In this document: positions 46,924 through 55,358 of the stretch, piece after piece
How positions within the stretch are numbered: the stretch's first letter is position 1
Layout: every line of letters starts with the position of its first letter
DNA from: Rhizobium sp. Root1220
Lineage (GTDB): Bacteria; Pseudomonadota; Alphaproteobacteria; Rhizobiales; Rhizobiaceae
Assembly: GCF_001426265.1 (NCBI RefSeq)
Contig: NZ_LMDG01000012.1
Span: 124,001-188,000 of the forward strand
Direction of reading: 5' to 3'
Length of the DNA: 64,000 nucleotides
Position numbers and translations under genes: made by a program
Notes under the pieces: model-generated
Databases searched by the model: none
The model's input: the letters and a program-made list of their open reading frames with translations, nothing else
What the model was told of the DNA's origin: nothing

Positions 46924-48048
46924 CTAAGCCGTGGATCCGACGACGCCCTCGACCAGGTAGTCCATGCTCTCGAGTTCGATCGCGTCTTCGGCAAGGCTCT
47001 TGTCTGCCGCAACCACGACGTTGCCCTTGTTGTCCTTGATCGGCCCCTTGAAGACGGAGAATTTGCCGGCCATCATTTCGGCGAGCGTCGCGTCGAACTT
47101 GGTACGGGACTCGGTCGAGACGGCAGAGCCGAGTGGGCTCATCTTGACAAACCCGTCCTTCAGGCCGCCGCGCACGAAATTGCCGAGCTTTTCTCCCGCC
47201 TGTGCCTTCTTGACGAAGTCGGAGTAGACGTTACCCCAGGCCCATTCGGCGCCGGTCAGGTATTTTTCCGGCGCAAGCGGGCTCTGGTTCGCATGGTACC
47301 CGCAGATGAAGGCGCCACGACCGGCGCCCGTCTCGACCACCACCTTCGGGCTGTCGACATGGCAGGTGATGACGTCGGCACCCTGATCGATCAGCGCGTT
47401 GGCGGCCTCCGCTTCCTTGACGGCCAGCGACCACTCGCCGGTGAAGATCACCTGGCAGGTGATGGTCGGATCGATGGAGCGCGCTCCGAGTAGGAAGGAA
47501 TTGATGTTCTGTAGGACCTGCGGGATCGGCTTGGCGGCGACGAAGCCGATCTTCTTGCTCTTCGACGCATAGCCCGCGGCTACGCCGTTCAGATACTGGC
47601 CCTGGCCGATGTAGCCGAAGTACGAGCCGGTGTTGTCAGAGTTCTTGCCCTCCTGCCAGAGGCCGCCGCAATGGCGGAACTGTATGTCAGGATATTTTGC
47701 CGCCATGGCGAGCATGTGCGGATCGAAATAGCCGAAGGACGTCGGGAAGAGCAGGGTCGCGCCGTCGAGGTTGATCATCGACTCCATTGTCTTCTGGACA
47801 TCGACCGTCTCCGGCACGTTCTCTTCCTCGACGATGGTTACGCCAGGCAACGCCTTGAGGGCTGCAGCGCCCTCGGCATGCGCCTGATTGTACCCGTAGT
47901 CATCCTTGGGTCCGACATAGATAAAGCCAACCGTCAGCGCGGTCTGGGCGAACGCTCGGCTCGTCAGGAGGCCGGGCGTGATGGCGAGCGCGCTGGCGGC
48001 AGAGGCTTGCAGGAAATTGCGGCGGTTCATGGAAAGGAGTTTGGTCAT
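46924..48048 (-). CDS. BMP-family substrate-binding protein
   Basis: 374 residues. Tat-type signal (NRRNFLQASAASALAITPG, cleavage near AFA|Q), then a BMP/PnrA fold: VGFIYVGPKDDYGYNQAHAEG, LFPTSFGYFDPHMLAMAAKYPDIQF, YFGYIGQGQYLNGVAAGYAS. PnrA-type proteins bind purine nucleosides; this operon suggests biuret, triuret or another urea-like compound. AAGGAG lies 8 bases upstream of ATG 48048. Export in folded form by Tat is uncommon for ABC binding proteins but known in rhizobia. Confidence 0.93.
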   Translation of the reverse strand: MTKLLSMNRRNFLQASAASALAITPGLLTSRAFAQTALTVGFIYVGPKDDYGYNQAHAEGAAALKALPGVTIVEEENVPETVDVQKTMESMINLDGATLLFPTSFGYFDPHMLAMAAKYPDIQFRHCGGLWQEGKNSDNTGSYFGYIGQGQYLNGVAAGYASKSKKIGFVAAKPIPQVLQNINSFLLGARSIDPTITCQVIFTGEWSLAVKEAEAANALIDQGADVITCHVDSPKVVVETGAGRGAFICGYHANQSPLAPEKYLTGAEWAWGNVYSDFVKKAQAGEKLGNFVRGGLKDGFVKMSPLGSAVSTESRTKFDATLAEMMAGKFSVFKGPIKDNKGNVVVAADKSLAEDAIELESMDYLVEGVVGSTA

Positions 48049-48099
48049 CTGTATGCTCCTTGCGGCGAGGGCCTGAAAAAAACGTCACAGCAAAGTGTA

Positions 48100-48116
48100 T
48101 GCAATCACTGTGCCAA
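48100..48116 (-). promoter_or_regulatory. Sigma-54 promoter of the biuret operon
   Basis: The minus strand reads TTGGCACAGTGATTGCA. This is TGGCAC, five bases, TTGCA, with GG and GC exactly 10 bases apart, a near-perfect -24/-12 element for RpoN. The predicted start of transcription is near 48090, about 41 bases before the binding-protein ATG. It implies activation by an enhancer-binding protein, most simply NtrC under nitrogen limitation; I do not see a clear NtrC site. Confidence 0.75.
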
Positions 48117-48171
48117 AGGCATAAGGCGCTGGTTATAAACATTAAAAAAATCGACACCGAGGGGTGTGTGT

Positions 48172-48187
48172 AAACTGCATGCAGTTT
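48172..48187. promoter_or_regulatory. Palindromic GntR operator 1
   Basis: AAACTGCATGCAGTTT is a perfect 16-base palindrome, about 80-95 bases upstream of the predicted sigma-54 start. Its core CTGCATGCAG recurs at the start of the divergent GntR gene. Confidence 0.65.
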
Positions 48188-48339
48188 TTGGGTGCGTGTG
48201 ATGATAAAATAATCATTGGTATATATTTGAACAAAACCGTCACATGGTCGGGGAGAGTTAGCTTCAGTCGTTCGTTCATGTGTGCTGCTAAGACGTTAAA
48301 AGAAGCAAATTATTTGACTTTCCCAATTGTTATGTGAAT

Positions 48340-48349
48340 CTGCATGCAG
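48340..48349. promoter_or_regulatory. Palindromic GntR operator 2
   Basis: CTGCATGCAG repeats the core of operator 1 and overlaps the candidate ATG (48344) of the GntR gene, pointing to autoregulation and possibly to a start codon further downstream. Confidence 0.6.
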
Positions 48350-49063
48350 TCGACGATACGGACTCGGCACGTGAAGCAGATCAGGCGCAGACAGGTGATA
48401 AGGCCAGGAACGACCGTCGAACAGATGGTACGGGCTATCGCAGACCTGATCGTAACGGGCCGACTGTCCCCGGGCGAAAGAATGGATGAGGGTTCCCTCG
48501 CTCTCCGCTTCGACGTTTCGCGGACCCCGGTACGCGAGGCACTTCGGGAGTTGGGCGCCATGGGGCTGGTCGATCGCGAACCAAACAGAAGCGCCGTCGT
48601 CGCGAACGTCACCGAGGCTTATCTGCATTCCATGTTCGAGGCGATGTCGGAACTGGAAGCCATCTGTGCCAGGCTGTCCGCCGAACGGATGACTGTCGAA
48701 GAAAGGCGCGTGCTGGAAATGGCGCACCGGGCTTCCGCCAAGCTCGTCCATGCCGGTGCGGACGAGGACTATGCAGCGCACAATACCGAATTCCATACCC
48801 GGCTTTATCGTGGCGGACACAACGACCACATCTACGAACTGGTCACGCAAACCCGCGCCCGGTTGGCACCGTTCCGGCGCGCGCAGTTCAGGCTGTCAGG
48901 GCGGCTGGCGAAATCCTACGACGAGCACGACGCGATCGTGACAGCAATCATGCGCGGCGATGCCGCGGCGGCAGGCCAAGCTGCCTATTCACATGTTGCG
49001 ATCGTCAGCGACGCCAGCATCGTCTTCGCTTCGGTCAAGGTTGGAATTGCTGGGCGGGTTTAA
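48344..49063 (+). CDS. GntR regulator of the biuret locus (FadR subfamily)
   Basis: 239 residues if started at ATG 48344; a GTG at 48371 is a serious alternative because the ATG lies inside a palindrome and has no ribosome site. Winged helix MDEGSLALRFDVSRTPVREALRELGAMGLVDREPNRSAVV, then FCD domain with metal ligands in HNTEFHTRLYRGGHND and DEHDAIVTAI. Divergent from the biuret operon with two matching palindromes in the gap. ATTGGTATATA occurs both before (48215) and after (49080) the gene. Confidence 0.88.
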   Translation: MQSTIRTRHVKQIRRRQVIRPGTTVEQMVRAIADLIVTGRLSPGERMDEGSLALRFDVSRTPVREALRELGAMGLVDREPNRSAVVANVTEAYLHSMFEAMSELEAICARLSAERMTVEERRVLEMAHRASAKLVHAGADEDYAAHNTEFHTRLYRGGHNDHIYELVTQTRARLAPFRRAQFRLSGRLAKSYDEHDAIVTAIMRGDAAAAGQAAYSHVAIVSDASIVFASVKVGIAGRV

Positions 49064-49276
49064 CATATCAATATATCTGATTGGTATATAAGGTTTTTTG
49101 TAGTTGCTCTAAAGTTTTATCGCGTCTCGCAACGCAAGGTATGACCACTCCGAGGGCTTTTATCTGGAAACGCTTCGCGAGCGGATCAACCGCACGATCG
49201 CGGAGCGAACGTCGATTGTTTCCACGACTAAGAACCATCCGGATGCTCGCTGGCTGTTTATCGCGCTGACCGTCGG

Positions 49277-49474
49277 CTAGTGCGTCGCGGAGTGCTTCTT
49301 CGCCACCGTGAGGATATAGTCGTCAGCAATGTCGGCAATCGCCATAGCGATCTCAGCCGGTGAGAATTCGACTTGGCCGTCCCCAAAGATTATCTGGTGA
49401 ACGGCGTCTTCGATCTTCTGGCGGCACGCAGACAGCCTATCGGCGTGACTGATTTGTATGGAAGGTGATTCCAT
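49277..49474 (-). CDS. Small hypothetical protein
   Basis: 65 residues from ATG 49474 (GGAG upstream). Sequence such as SHADRLSACRQKIEDAVHQI, then EFSPAEIAMAIADIADDYIL, is helical and acidic with no signal peptide. I recall similar short proteins in rhizobia without a function. The frame continues upstream to 49627, but that part looks like noise. Confidence 0.55.
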   Translation of the reverse strand: MESPSIQISHADRLSACRQKIEDAVHQIIFGDGQVEFSPAEIAMAIADIADDYILTVAKKHSATH

Positions 49475-49910
49475 GACGCTCCATCTCCAATTCAATGGCA
49501 GGCTATTGCAGGTAATGCGCATTGAGCTTGCGGCCTCTGGAACGACGCCGCCACAATTCATGTGGGCGACAGCAATTTTGCTACGCCAATGCGGTTGTGA
49601 CGCGTCGCCTTGACCACTGCGTCCCACCTCTCACCCTGGAGTATAGCGGCAAAGCAAAAAAAGTTGCGTGAAATGGACGTGACACGCGTAGGAGTAGCAT
49701 TTTTGAAGAGTTGCAGCGTGGTGGTGAGCTGTAATAGCAAGTATATCGCTTGCAACCGATTACCCCATGGCGGTGAGGAACATTTGCGCGCATGTAACTT
49801 GCCGCTGCATCGGTGATATAGTCTTTTTCCGAAGATACTTTTGGTTGCATTTTGCGTTGAACGCATCATTATGCTTTGCGCATTGCAATTCGGGATAGGC
49901 GAGGAACGCC
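49475..49910. other. Intergenic before the XRE regulator
   Basis: 436 bases. No coding frame I would support. It has an AT-rich stretch (about 49640-49870) that may hold the XRE gene's promoter. Confidence 0.4.
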
Positions 49911-50360
49911 ATGAAAGCCAAATCTACGAACGCCATTGATGTCTACGTGGGCAGCCGTGTCAGACTCCGGCGCAAGGTTATCGGCATGAGCCAAGCCAGT
50001 TTGGCTGATTCTCTCGGCATCACCTTCCAGCAGATTCAGAAATACGAAAAGGGAGTGAACAGGATTGGCGCGAGTAGACTTCAACTGATCGCAGAGATTT
50101 TCGGCGTGCCTGTTGGCTTCTTTTTCGAGAGTGAGCCCGGCTTGTCACGAGAGGCTGGGGCCAAGGCCGAAACAGATGAGGTGGCGCTTTTCATGACGTC
50201 AAAGGAGGGGCTTGCGCTCAGCAAGGCGTTTCTCGCGATCGAAGACGCCAACGTTCGTCAGAAGCTGCTTGCTCTTGCCAGAAGCCTTGGTTCGCCAAGC
50301 GGCGCGGTTGGGAGCGAAAGCGATCACTGGGATCAGACGGGAGCCGGCGTAGGCGTCTAG
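49911..50360 (+). CDS. XRE-family regulator (rhizobial type)
   Basis: 149 residues. Helix-turn-helix at about 10-70: VGSRVRLRRKVIGMSQASLADSLGITFQQIQKYEKGVNRIGASRLQ is read in parts as the classic rhizobial single-HTH protein. A short C-terminal helical part follows (LFMTSKEGLALSKAFLAI). GAGGAA precedes the ATG. It is 137 bases before the YcaO gene on the same strand and may control it. Confidence 0.9.
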   Translation: MKAKSTNAIDVYVGSRVRLRRKVIGMSQASLADSLGITFQQIQKYEKGVNRIGASRLQLIAEIFGVPVGFFFESEPGLSREAGAKAETDEVALFMTSKEGLALSKAFLAIEDANVRQKLLALARSLGSPSGAVGSESDHWDQTGAGVGV

Positions 50361-50496
50361 CGTCTCGGACCTACGGCCAGCCGAGGAAATCACTTACACC
50401 ACCAGAGGGAGAGAGTGGTCGATGCCGAATTTTGCTGTCACGAGCTGAGGCGCTGCCCTGGACGCCTTTCAAGCCTTTAAATACTCCGACCGGGCG

Positions 50497-51651
50497 ATGT
50501 CGTCGGCGCAAACCCTGGCTCGGATCATGCCGATCCTGGCTGATTTCGGCGTGACCCGCCTTGCACGTCACACAGGTCTGGATTTCCTCGGCATTCCGGT
50601 CTGGTGCGCTTTTACACCCAACGCGCGGTCGATCGTCGTCGCGCAGGGTAAGGGATTGAGTGACGACGACGCCAAGGTATCGGCGGCAATGGAGGCATTG
50701 GAGCGCGCCGTAGCCAGCGATCCCGCCGTCAGTCCCGTCAAGGCGAGCGCGCGCCAGCTCCAGGATTCGGGACACACTGTCGATACGCTCGAGGTGCTGA
50801 TCGGTCTCCACAAGGACGATATCGAATTGGATGACGAGCTTCAGTGGGCCCTGGCGAGGGATTTGCTGACCGGGGCGGAAACCTATGTGCCCTTCGAGGC
50901 CACGCTTCTTGACCGAACACGAGACACCAGATTCTGGATGTCTTCCGACGGGTTGGCTTCCGGCAATACTCTGGAAGAGGCGACCTTCCATGGAATCCTC
51001 GAGCGTATCGAACGGGATGCCCAGGTCCTTTGGCGCATAGCGGACGAGAGTGAACGGTATTCGCGGTGTGTCGATCCCTGCGCCTTCGGTGATCCTGCTT
51101 TGCTTGATTTGATTGGAAGGATCGAAGCAGCGGGCCTCTCTCTTCGGCTTTTTGACATCACCAGCGATGTTACAATTCCATGTTTCACAGCTATTCTGGG
51201 TCCCTGTGCGGTTCAACGTGACAGGCATATCCGGTTCGTTGAGGTAACGGGGGGAAGTGGTGCACATCCATACTCCGTGAGAGCGGCGATACGGGCAATA
51301 ACCGAAGCGGCGCAATCCCGTTTGACCTACATTGGCGGCGCGCGCGACGACATATCGCCGAATACATTTCTGATGCCTCTTCCAGAGGAGATACGCAGGG
51401 CGTTCGATGCCAAACCGGCAGCTCCGGCAACAGGTTTCTCGATGGAACCGAAATCACTTTCGGAACATCTAGACAACACACTGAATGCCTTGCGAGAACG
51501 TCAGATAGGCTCTGTCCTGGTCGTGCCTCTGAGTGATCCCGGGCTCCCTTTCAGTGTCGCGAAGGTGTTCGTTCCCGACCTCGAAAACCCGGATGGAAAA
51601 CGTGCACGACGCTATGGCGCGCGGGCGATTTCGAAAGCCCTGGGTCCGTGA
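50497..51651 (+). CDS. YcaO-domain ATP-dependent cyclase/thioamidase
   Basis: 384 residues from ATG 50497. YcaO ATP/Mg2+ motifs are visible: KVSAAMEALERAVASD, ATFHGILERIERDAQ and EAAQSRLTYIGGARDD. YcaO enzymes activate peptide-backbone amides with ATP to form azolines, or, with TfuA, thioamides. Codons upstream in frame (LDAFQAFKYSDRA) look like the family's true N-terminus, but TGA at 50446-50448 blocks the well-placed ATG 50422 (AGGGAGAG ahead of it). The stop overlaps the GTG of tfuA by 4 bases. Confidence 0.9.
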   Translation: MSSAQTLARIMPILADFGVTRLARHTGLDFLGIPVWCAFTPNARSIVVAQGKGLSDDDAKVSAAMEALERAVASDPAVSPVKASARQLQDSGHTVDTLEVLIGLHKDDIELDDELQWALARDLLTGAETYVPFEATLLDRTRDTRFWMSSDGLASGNTLEEATFHGILERIERDAQVLWRIADESERYSRCVDPCAFGDPALLDLIGRIEAAGLSLRLFDITSDVTIPCFTAILGPCAVQRDRHIRFVEVTGGSGAHPYSVRAAIRAITEAAQSRLTYIGGARDDISPNTFLMPLPEEIRRAFDAKPAAPATGFSMEPKSLSEHLDNTLNALRERQIGSVLVVPLSDPGLPFSVAKVFVPDLENPDGKRARRYGARAISKALGP

Positions 51652-52340
51652 AGATCATCTTTGTCGGTCCCAGTCTGCCGGATGCCAGGTCACTCGTCGG
51701 TGGCGAGATCACCACGCTCGGCCCGGCGATTCAAGGAGATGTGCTAGCGGCAGTCCAGCAAGGTGCTGATGTAATCGGAATCGTTGATGGTGGGTTCGAA
51801 TACGTGGCTCCCGTCCGACACAAGGAGATACTTTATGCGCTTTCCCAAAACGTGACTGTGTTCGGTGCCGCGAGCATGGGGGCGTTGCGTGCGGCGGAAT
51901 GCCAGACGTACGGAATGATCGGTATAGGTCGGATCTTCGGGGAATATGCGAGCGGCTTGACCATGGATGATGCCGACGTCGCTCTCCAGCATGCCCCCTT
52001 GGAATACGGATATGCGCCCCTGACGGTGCCCCTTGTGAATGTCAGAGCAACTCTCGACAGGCTTGAAGTCGAAGGGCGGATTAAGGGCCAGTTGCGCGTT
52101 CTCCTGGAGCAGGCAGCTTCCAGGTTGTTTTTCAAGCAGCGCACGTGGAGCATGATCGTCGCGACCTGCGACGGGATCAATTCGCCGCAGCGGCAGGAGC
52201 TGCTCTCGACGCTGACATCAAACGCTGTTGATCAAAAGAGGATCGATGCACTCGAACTTGTCGATGCGATGCGCTCGGCGGGCGGCGTTCGTGATGACCG
52301 AGCCAGGCTTTGGCGGCTCAACCATACACGTCTTTCCTAG
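51648..52340 (+). CDS. tfuA: TfuA-like protein (YcaO partner)
   Basis: 230 residues, GTG start inside the YcaO stop (GTGA). IIFVGPSLPD at the start, IGIVDGGFEYVAPVRHKEIL, FGAASMGALRAAECQTYGMIGIGRIF and HAPLEYGYAPLTVPLVNVRATL are typical of TfuA, named from the trifolitoxin genes of Rhizobium. In archaea and some RiPP pathways TfuA helps YcaO swap sulfur into an amide. Tight coupling here supports a complex. Confidence 0.92.
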   Translation: MKIIFVGPSLPDARSLVGGEITTLGPAIQGDVLAAVQQGADVIGIVDGGFEYVAPVRHKEILYALSQNVTVFGAASMGALRAAECQTYGMIGIGRIFGEYASGLTMDDADVALQHAPLEYGYAPLTVPLVNVRATLDRLEVEGRIKGQLRVLLEQAASRLFFKQRTWSMIVATCDGINSPQRQELLSTLTSNAVDQKRIDALELVDAMRSAGGVRDDRARLWRLNHTRLS

Positions 52341-52461
52341 ATCTCAGACTGCTCCCGATTGAATGCTTTATAGATTGCAATCAGAGATGGTGTCACGCGT
52401 TATTCACGGGCTCTCAGCTCCTGCCACTCCTATAATTTTCTGAGATTGTTGGAGAACGTAA

Positions 52462-52719
52462 ATGAGCGCCACCTCCGAAAAAGACCCGGCGGCTATGGTT
52501 CGACAGGGAAGGTCCGTGGAGGACCTGAATGAACTCCTCGCGCTCTCGCGGTTGATCACCTATGCGCAAGGCGCCGCGCACGATGCTGAACTTGTAGGTG
52601 CCATGCATTGGCTTGAACTGGCGCTGCAAGCCGTGAACCGAGAGATTCTCGATATGCCCAGCGGCGAACTGCCGGTGCCAGCCCTTTGTACCGCAGCGGT
52701 GAGCCGGAAGACCCATTAG
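52462..52719 (+). CDS. 85-residue orphan downstream of tfuA
   Basis: TGGAGAA ribosome site 7 bases before ATG 52462. Product is predicted helical (DLNELLALSRLITYAQGAAH, LVGAMHWLELALQAVNREIL) with a single Cys near the C-terminus. No match comes to mind. It could be a partner or regulator of the YcaO-TfuA pair; as a RiPP precursor it lacks a Cys/Ser/Thr-rich core, so that is less likely. A 121-base gap separates it from tfuA. Confidence 0.65.
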   Translation: MSATSEKDPAAMVRQGRSVEDLNELLALSRLITYAQGAAHDAELVGAMHWLELALQAVNREILDMPSGELPVPALCTAAVSRKTH

Positions 52720-52763
52720 CAGGTCACCTCACACGCCGGTCCCAACGTCGTTTCCGAACCTAT

Positions 52764-53222
52764 CTACAGAGCGTGATCGCCCAAACGCTTGGAATAGACA
52801 CATAGCTTGCAGGACGGAGAGTATTCGTTGGCTGTGTAATAGTCAGCGACTGCACCAGCGCGTTGTGACACGAGCCATATCTGCGCGTACCCGAGGCTAA
52901 GAGCCTCGTGCTCGATATGGCGCAGCAGCCGTGTTCCTATCCCGGTCCGCTGATGTTGGGGCAGTATCGCGATCTCTGCTAGTTGGAGGCCGCGGCCGAT
53001 CGCCGAGGTGTGCGGTACAGCGAAGGCGAACCCGACGAGATCATCCGCGTCGTACGCCGCAACAGCCAGATAACCGGGGGTGGTCGCCAGTTCATCGAGC
53101 CGTGAGGTCGCGTTCTCGATCGTCCAATTTTCCTCCCATGGAGGCTCGGCGTAGGCCTTGACGATGATGTGTCCGCCTCGCACCACGTCCGCGCGATCTA
53201 TTCTTCTCAAGCTAATAAGCAT
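52764..53222 (-). CDS. GNAT-family N-acetyltransferase
   Basis: 152 residues. Acetyl-CoA motif A is QLAEIAILPQHQRTGIGTRL with QxxGxG; AVAAYDADDLVGFAFAVPH is strand beta4. An EPPWEENW stretch near residue 30 resembles aminoglycoside-type or small-amine acetyltransferases. Convergent with the YcaO group. Substrate unknown. Confidence 0.85.
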   Translation of the reverse strand: MLISLRRIDRADVVRGGHIIVKAYAEPPWEENWTIENATSRLDELATTPGYLAVAAYDADDLVGFAFAVPHTSAIGRGLQLAEIAILPQHQRTGIGTRLLRHIEHEALSLGYAQIWLVSQRAGAVADYYTANEYSPSCKLCVYSKRLGDHAL

Positions 53223-53583
53223 TCAAACCTGCTATGATACGCTCCCGCGGAGAAGGCTCGCTCACTTGGCGTAGCTTGCCGCAAACTCCGTGGTGGCAAT
53301 TAAGCACACGCTCGACCCAATGTGTTGTGACTTCGTCGTGACACCTGTTTTCCGCGAGATCGGCACCCGAGACGGGTTGCAGATCGGCACCTTTTAAAAG
53401 CGACCATATGACCTAGCTTACGCTTGTCGTAGGGCGGCGTAGGCATTCTGCTACATCGGGTTGGAGCAGCTTGCCTTGATGGCATGGGTCCAAGGCTGAT
53501 CCCCAGGGAGGTTTTCTTACGATGACATGTAACAAAATCCGTGCCGGACACGTACAAGCCAGATCGGATGGGGAGAGAGTGAG
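53223..53583. other. Intergenic before the msr cluster
   Basis: 361 bases. GAGATCGGCACC and CAGATCGGCACC occur about 30 bases apart (53359-53393), a small direct repeat of unknown meaning. GGGAGG near 53505 and the AT-poor end hold no clear promoter. No coding frame supported. Confidence 0.35.
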
Positions 53584-54075
53584 ATGCTGAATAGACGGCA
53601 GCTGCTTTTGAATGCCGGGCTTGCTGGAGTTGGCTTGCGGCTTGGCATTGGTCAGGGGGCGGCGATGGCTGGTGACGGCTATGCCGTTGTCCATAGCGAA
53701 GCTGAATGGCGCAAATTGCTGACGGCCGATCAATACGCGGTTCTTCGCCAGGAGGGAACCGAACGGCCGTATACCAGCCCTTTGCTGCATGAGAAACGCA
53801 AGGGGAATTTTGCTTGTGCTGGCTGTGAACAGGACGTTTTCGCTTCGAGTACCAAGTTCGACAGTGGGACGGGCTGGCCCAGTTTCTGGGCTCCACTCAA
53901 TAACCAGGCGATAGGAACAACGCGCGACACTTCTTATGGCATGGTCCGCGAGGCGGTTCATTGTAGTCGCTGTGGTGGTCACCTCGGACATCTCTTTGAC
54001 GATGGACCGAAGCCGACAGGCTTGCGCTATTGCCTCAACGGATTAGCGTTGAAGTTTCATCCGGCGTTTGCCTGA
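53584..54075 (+). CDS. msrB: Exported methionine-R-sulfoxide reductase
   Basis: 163 residues. Tat-like signal at the start (NRRQLLLNAGLAGVGLRLG). The MsrB domain has zinc CxxC pairs CAGCEQ and CSRCGG, GTGWPSFW, and the catalytic region LRYCLNGLALKF with the reactive Cys. It repairs Met-R-sulfoxide in exported proteins. First of four linked msr genes. Confidence 0.92.
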   Translation: MLNRRQLLLNAGLAGVGLRLGIGQGAAMAGDGYAVVHSEAEWRKLLTADQYAVLRQEGTERPYTSPLLHEKRKGNFACAGCEQDVFASSTKFDSGTGWPSFWAPLNNQAIGTTRDTSYGMVREAVHCSRCGGHLGHLFDDGPKPTGLRYCLNGLALKFHPAFA

Positions 54076-54146
54076 TCGGCCGGAGCCTGGGACCTCATCG
54101 ATCCCGGCTTTCAGGACTGTGCTCACGTAGACCAAGGGAAAGCATC

Positions 54147-54878
54147 ATGCACGACCAACACAAATCCACCTTGTTCCGACGTCCGTTGGGCGTCCTCACA
54201 TGCGCAGCCACCATTCTTACTGCATGCGTCATGCTTCATGTCACGCCCTCGTTAGCGGAGGAGGCACGAACGATTCCGGCTCCGGCGATGGATCAGCAGC
54301 CGGGCCCAGGCACCGAGGTCGCTACTTTCGCCGGTGGGTGCTTCTGGGGCGTCCAGGGCGTGTTTCAGCACGTCAAGGGCGTCGTCAGTGCCAAATCAGG
54401 CTATGCCGGAGGCAATAAGAATACTGCCCAGTACGAAATGGTGAGCAGCGGCAACACCGGCCACGCCGAATCCGTCCGTGTCGCCTTCGATCCGAGAAGG
54501 ATCAGCTACGGCCATCTACTGCAGATATATTTCTCGGTGGCCCACGATCCGACGCAACTCAATCGTCAGGGACCGGACACCGGCACGCAGTACCGCTCGG
54601 CGATCTTTCCCACAAATGCCGAGCAGTCAAGGATTGCAAGGGCCTACATCAGCCAGCTCAATCAGTCTCGTGTCTTCGATGCTGCGATTGTCACGCGGAT
54701 CGAGCTCGGCAAAACATTCTATCCCGCCGAAAAATATCATCAGAACTTCCTGACAAACAACCCGACCTATCCCTATATAGTGGTCAACGATTTGCCCAAG
54801 ATCGAAAGCCTCAAGCAGTTGTTCCCGGCGGATTATCGCGCCAAACCTGTCCTCGTGGCGGATTCGGGGTCGAATTGA
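54147..54878 (+). CDS. msrA: Exported methionine-S-sulfoxide reductase
   Basis: 243 residues from ATG 54147 (GGGAAA upstream). Long N-terminal signal with a lipobox-like LTAC (Cys about residue 27), so possibly a lipoprotein. MsrA motif FAGGCFWGVQGVFQ with the nucleophile Cys, SGYAGG, and GHAESVRVAFDP. The usual C-terminal resolving Cys residues are not visible, so reduction may follow a one-Cys route. Works with the exported MsrB upstream. Confidence 0.9.
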   Translation: MHDQHKSTLFRRPLGVLTCAATILTACVMLHVTPSLAEEARTIPAPAMDQQPGPGTEVATFAGGCFWGVQGVFQHVKGVVSAKSGYAGGNKNTAQYEMVSSGNTGHAESVRVAFDPRRISYGHLLQIYFSVAHDPTQLNRQGPDTGTQYRSAIFPTNAEQSRIARAYISQLNQSRVFDAAIVTRIELGKTFYPAEKYHQNFLTNNPTYPYIVVNDLPKIESLKQLFPADYRAKPVLVADSGSN

Positions 54879-54908
54879 GCGACGGCATCAATCGATAGGA
54901 GATTTGAA

Positions 54909-55358
54909 ATGCAGTCTTACAGTAAGAGCGCCGATGCCATAGCGAAGCTCTCTCCTGAACAATATCGCGTGACGCAGCAGGCTGGCACGGAGCGGCCCGG
55001 TACCGGCGAGTATCTCGGTAACAAGGAGCCGGGCATCTATGTGGATGTGGTCTCCGGCGAGCCACTGTTCGCCTCATCCGACAAGTATGAATCTGGTTGT
55101 GGTTGGCCCAGTTTCACGAAGCCGATCGAGCCTGCAAACGTTAGCGAGTTGTCCGACCGTTCACACGGCATGTTGCGGACTGAGGTGCGCTCGGCCCATG
55201 GCGACAGTCATCTGGGGCATGTTTTCCCGGACGGCCCGATCGACCGCGGCGGCTTGCGCTATTGCATCAATTCAGCGTCCTTGCGTTTCGTTCCTCGTGA
55301 CAGGATGGACGCGGAAGGCTATGGCGCCTATCTCGATCAGGTGGAGGAAGTTCAATGA
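54909..55358 (+). CDS. msrB: Cytosolic methionine-R-sulfoxide reductase
   Basis: 149 residues, no signal peptide. [23 protein letters not shown] and [12 protein letters not shown] (reactive Cys). The zinc CxxC pairs are replaced ([16 protein letters not shown]), so this is the zinc-free MsrB branch. Resolving Cys is in SGCGWP. Overlaps the next gene by 4 bases. Confidence 0.92.
   Translation: MQSYSKSADAIAKLSPEQYRVTQQAGTERPGTGEYLGNKEPGIYVDVVSGEPLFASSDKYESGCGWPSFTKPIEPANVSELSDRSHGMLRTEVRSAHGDSHLGHVFPDGPIDRGGLRYCINSASLRFVPRDRMDAEGYGAYLDQVEEVQ

Noticed and set aside
53359..53393. GATCGGCACC direct repeat as an insertion-sequence end
   Set aside because: No transposase trace or target duplication nearby; too short to support.
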